Of a stretch of DNA of 22,750 bases, positions 20,544 to 22,750 are shown one piece after another. Origin of the DNA: an uncultured Eubacteriales bacterium. Its GTDB lineage: Bacteria; Bacillota; Clostridia; Christensenellales; UBA1242. The notes under the pieces were generated by a model that ran no database searches, was not told the origin of the DNA, and saw nothing but the letters and a program-made list of their open reading frames with translations. Location: positions 1-22,750 of the forward strand of contig CAOQRA010000016.1 of NCBI GenBank assembly GCA_948512295.1, read 5' to 3'. Made by a program: the position numbers and the translations under genes. The number at the start of each line of letters is the position of its first letter. Position 1 is the first letter of the stretch.

Positions 20544-21411
20544 AAACAATAATTTTAATTTCATTTTTTAATACTTTAAAATCAAATTCTCCGTTTCCAA
20601 CTGCCTCGCCGTCAATATTAATTATGACATCTTTGGGCAGCGATACATGAAAGTTGTCAAGCTTAAGCCTTAATCCTTGACGTTTTAATCCATGTAAAAA
20701 CATAGATAAAATTTTGGCATCTGCATGAGGCGAGGTTCTTTTAAATTTATCACTGACAAGTAGTATGTCTACTTTTCCATCATCTAGCATGGCATGTGGA
20801 TTAATTCTAAAACTTGCGACGTTGCGAGAATTTAAAATCATCATAAAGGCACAATGAAGTTTAGTCTTGCCGCCCTCGAAACTAATTTCAAGAGGGAAGT
20901 TTTCATGTTTAAATATTTTCTTTATTCCATGCAAGGCGTAAGCCGCTTTGCCAAGTCTTTTTTTTGCCTTTTGACTAGTTGCATAACTTGTTTCACTCAT
21001 TACACCAGCGCAGCATACATATATCCCATAATTGTTATTGACCTTGAATATGTCATGAAAAATAGGTTTTCCTTTTAATATTTTTTCCACTGCTTTTTTG
21101 TAATTTCTTGATATATTTAAGCTGTGAGCCACATCATTTACTGTGCCTTTTGGGATAATTCCTATAATAGGCTTTATAGGCTCCCGTGCAATGCCATTGA
21201 TGACTTCGCTTAAAGTGCCGTCGCCACCGATGACAACCAACACATCCATTTTGCCACAGCAATCTCTAGCAAGAGAAACTGCATGCTTAGGCTTTTGCGT
21301 GGGTAAAAGTTCCACCTCGAATTTTGTCTGTAGGCGGCGAACAATATAATCTATGCGTTTCGAATTTTTCCCTTTTCCACTGTGAGGATTGAATATAACA
21401 CCACATTTCAT
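20542..21411 (-). CDS. Diacylglycerol/lipid kinase family protein (DagK/YegS/BmrU type)
   Basis: This 289-residue soluble lipid-kinase-family protein probably phosphorylates diacylglycerol or a related lipid at the membrane face. Residues of about 5-12 give NPHSGKGK, followed by the ATP-binding loop VVIGGDGTLSEVINGI and the PKGTVNDVAHSL motif, all typical of the family. A C-terminal beta-sandwich ends with NIDGEAVGNG. The start at 21411 matches the family N terminus (MKCGVIFNPHSG); the frame extends upstream but would cross the promoter. No Shine-Dalgarno is present and the -10 box ends 6 nt before the ATG, so the mRNA is predicted leaderless. dgkA proper, missing from the era block, belongs to a different family. 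Confidence 0.88.
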   Translation of the reverse strand: MKCGVIFNPHSGKGKNSKRIDYIVRRLQTKFEVELLPTQKPKHAVSLARDCCGKMDVLVVIGGDGTLSEVINGIAREPIKPIIGIIPKGTVNDVAHSLNISRNYKKAVEKILKGKPIFHDIFKVNNNYGIYVCCAGVMSETSYATSQKAKKRLGKAAYALHGIKKIFKHENFPLEISFEGGKTKLHCAFMMILNSRNVASFRINPHAMLDDGKVDILLVSDKFKRTSPHADAKILSMFLHGLKRQGLRLKLDNFHVSLPKDVIINIDGEAVGNGEFDFKVLKNEIKIIV

Positions 21412-21417
21412 AATTAA

Positions 21418-21447
21418 AATATACGCTTTTTCCCTATCTATTGTCAA
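21418..21447 (-). promoter_or_regulatory. Promoter of the lipid kinase gene, directly abutting the start codon
   Basis: On the minus strand a perfect TTGACA (21442-21447), an 18-nt spacer and TATATT (21418-21423). Six nt separate the -10 box from the ATG, so transcription would begin about at the start codon. Confidence 0.65.
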
Positions 21448-21474
21448 TATTTTGCGTATTTGCGACAAAAATAT

Positions 21475-21503
21475 TTGGAATTTTGACAATTTTTGTTTAA
21501 AAT
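21475..21503 (+). promoter_or_regulatory. Possible promoter of the YitT-family gene
   Basis: TTGGAA (21475-21480), a 17-nt spacer and TAAAAT (21498-21503). GAGG at 21511-21514 precedes the ATG at 21523. A TTGACA at 21483-21488 has no suitable -10 partner. Confidence 0.4.
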
Positions 21504-21522
21504 CTTTTACGAGGATTATATT

Positions 21523-22521
21523 ATGAGGAAAATATTAGCAAACAAAAATTATAGATATATTTTTAGCATGATTATGGTTGTGATTGGAGGACTAATCATA
21601 GGAATGTCTTTTAAAATGTTTTATACTCCTAATGAAATTACTCCTGGCGGATTTATGGGACTTTCCACTATTATCTCAAACTGGATAGGTGGTGCACTTT
21701 CAACTGCGATTATTTACGCGTTTATAAATGTTGTTTTATTTTTACTTACAACCAAGTTTCTTGGCGTCAAGTTTGCAATCTTAACCTTGCTAGGCGTCAC
21801 TGTTACCACTCTTACAACTCAGTTCGTGCCAAACATTTATCTCACAGATGATAAACTCTTAGCATCTTTTCTAGGCGGCGCAATGAATGGGCTCGGGCTT
21901 GGGCTTGCGTTCTGGGTAGGAGGTTCAACTGGCGGTAGTGATTTTGTAGCAGTGTTAGTTAACAAATTTTTTCCGAAAGTTAAAAACGGTCAATGCTCCT
22001 TTGCCATAAATGCTATTGTGATAATTTTAAGTATGGTTACATTTGGAATACATCTTAGTTTATATGCAATCATTGCAGTATTTATTTGTGGTCAAACCTG
22101 TGATATGGTGCTTAACGGCTCAAAATCTTTGCGCGCCTTTTATATCATTTGCGACAACGATAAAGAGGTTTCCGAAGTTATACTTCAAGCGTTTCATAGA
22201 GGAGTCACACGCATAGAAGCACAAGGCGCCTTTTCAAACAAAGAAAAGAAGATGCTTTTATGCCTTGTTTCCAACCAGCAAGCACCTTTGATGAAAAGTT
22301 TAGTTAAAGAGGCAGACCCAAATAGTTTTGTGTTTTCTACTACGGTTTTTGAAACTATGGGTGAAGGGTTCTTTGCGCGCGAAGCTTCCGTACGCAAGAA
22401 TAAAATTAAGACAGCTCATTCTACCTTGAAAAATCAAACTTGTAAATATAGTCGCAAAGCACAAATCAAAAAGACCAAGTTTAAATTATGCCATCGAAAT
22501 AGACTGAAAGCAAAAAAATAA
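21523..22521 (+). CDS. YitT-family membrane protein (DUF161/DUF2179) with a basic C-terminal tail
   Basis: This 332-residue integral membrane protein has about five or six transmembrane segments in residues 10-200, with the family signature TPNEITPGGFMGLSTI and GLGLAFWVGGSTGGSDF. The cytoplasmic DUF2179 domain follows (ILQAFHRGVTRIEAQGAFSNK to the VFETMGEGF segment). Substrates of the family are unknown; a transporter-like role is only inferred. The start at 21523 is set by GAGG 8 nt upstream and the MRKILANKNYRYIF N terminus. After DUF2179 about 40 extra residues are rich in Lys and Arg, from about residue 290 to the end; most relatives stop before this. The tail could be a natural extension or the result of a 3' frameshift. 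Confidence 0.88.
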   Translation: MRKILANKNYRYIFSMIMVVIGGLIIGMSFKMFYTPNEITPGGFMGLSTIISNWIGGALSTAIIYAFINVVLFLLTTKFLGVKFAILTLLGVTVTTLTTQFVPNIYLTDDKLLASFLGGAMNGLGLGLAFWVGGSTGGSDFVAVLVNKFFPKVKNGQCSFAINAIVIILSMVTFGIHLSLYAIIAVFICGQTCDMVLNGSKSLRAFYIICDNDKEVSEVILQAFHRGVTRIEAQGAFSNKEKKMLLCLVSNQQAPLMKSLVKEADPNSFVFSTTVFETMGEGFFAREASVRKNKIKTAHSTLKNQTCKYSRKAQIKKTKFKLCHRNRLKAKK

Positions 22522-22547
22522 AAGCAAGGGCGGAAGCTCTTGCTTTT
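22520..22547. terminator. Terminator with GNRA loop, convergent genes
   Basis: AAAAGCAAGGGC (22520-22531) pairs with GCTCTTGCTTTT (22536-22547), including one G-U pair, around a GGAA tetraloop. It begins at the stop of the YitT gene and overlaps the stop codon of the leftward partial gene. Confidence 0.9.
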
Positions 22548-22750
22548 ATAAATATTTTAATTTTAGATTTACCGCCTCAATTAAATCCTTTTTATCGTTC
22601 AAAATCTTACAATCAAAGACATCGCTTAAAAGACTTTCTAAAATTGCCCGATATCTTTTAGGACTGACATGAGGATAGTATTTTTTTATATCATCACGAT
22701 TTATTTTTAAATCTTTTACGCTGATTACAAGTTTATGACTTATGATGTAT
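22546..22750 (-). CDS. C-terminal part of an unidentified leftward gene
   Basis: An open frame on the minus strand runs from the window edge to a TAA at 22546-22548. It encodes about 67 residues that include KDLKINRDDIKKYYPHVS and ILNDKKDLIEAVNLKLKYL. The sequence looks like a helical C-terminal domain with many Lys and Asp residues. I cannot name the family from this part, and the 5' end lies outside the window. Use of the shared terminator supports it as a real gene. Confidence 0.55.
   Translation of the reverse strand, partial: YIISHKLVISVKDLKINRDDIKKYYPHVSPKRYRAILESLLSDVFDCKILNDKKDLIEAVNLKLKYL

Noticed and set aside
1..22750. CRISPR arrays, insertion sequences, defence or toxin-antitoxin systems
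   Set aside because: No spaced direct repeats, transposase or integrase genes, terminal inverted repeats or recognised defence domains were found.

Overview
The window is AT-rich chromosomal DNA from a spore-forming, Gram-positive-type bacterium (Bacillota, most likely Clostridia). This rests on the sporulation genes yqfC, yqfD and ytaF, a T-box riboswitch, strong AGGAGG-type ribosome binding sites, the conserved floA-yqfC-yqfD-ybeY-era gene order, and DnaA boxes of TTATnCACA type beside dnaA. No species can be named from the sequence alone.

Layout. At the left edge (1-160) lie an AT-rich stretch and a cluster of DnaA boxes at the 3' end of dnaA, probably part of oriC; dnaN would be expected just outside the window. 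dnaA runs leftward. Divergent from it is a two-gene unit of unknown function (1646-3133) with its own promoter and terminator, then recF. recF converges on ytaF, a sporulation membrane protein. An Asn-type T-box leader (about 4982-5190) controls an operon of archaeal-type aspartyl-tRNA synthetase (aspS2) and asnS. Next come three leftward metabolic genes: a cysteine-synthase-like PLP enzyme, a flavodoxin/ferredoxin fusion, and an FAD oxidoreductase paired with the fusion. A 377-base intergenic stretch holds a decayed P-loop gene fragment beside tRNA-Ser(UGA).

The right half begins with a long-form PRPP synthetase. The floA block follows: floA, a coupled bitopic membrane protein, yqfC, yqfD, ybeY, era and a 40-residue ORF. 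The genes overlap or are tightly spaced, except for a 46-nt gap before yqfC that carries a hairpin over its start. Compared with Bacillus subtilis the block lacks phoH, pgpH, dgkA and cdd. After it come an orphan 140-residue gene, fhs (leftward), a small membrane protein divergent from fhs with a three-copy 8-mer between them, a secreted SIMPL-domain protein, a lipid-kinase-family gene (leftward), a YitT-family transporter-like protein with an unusual basic tail, and the C-terminal end of an unidentified leftward gene.

Most of the window is ordinary housekeeping and sporulation content. No new defence or mobile system can be supported. The observations most worth following are: (i) overlapping GAA/AAC specifier codons in the T-box; (ii) several genes without a Shine-Dalgarno sequence whose -10 box lies only about 6-11 nt before the start codon, suggesting leaderless or near-leaderless mRNAs; (iii) a hairpin that buries the yqfC start codon in read-through transcripts; (iv) repeated 8-mers between fhs and its divergent neighbour; and (v) the two-gene unit of unknown function next to the replication origin.
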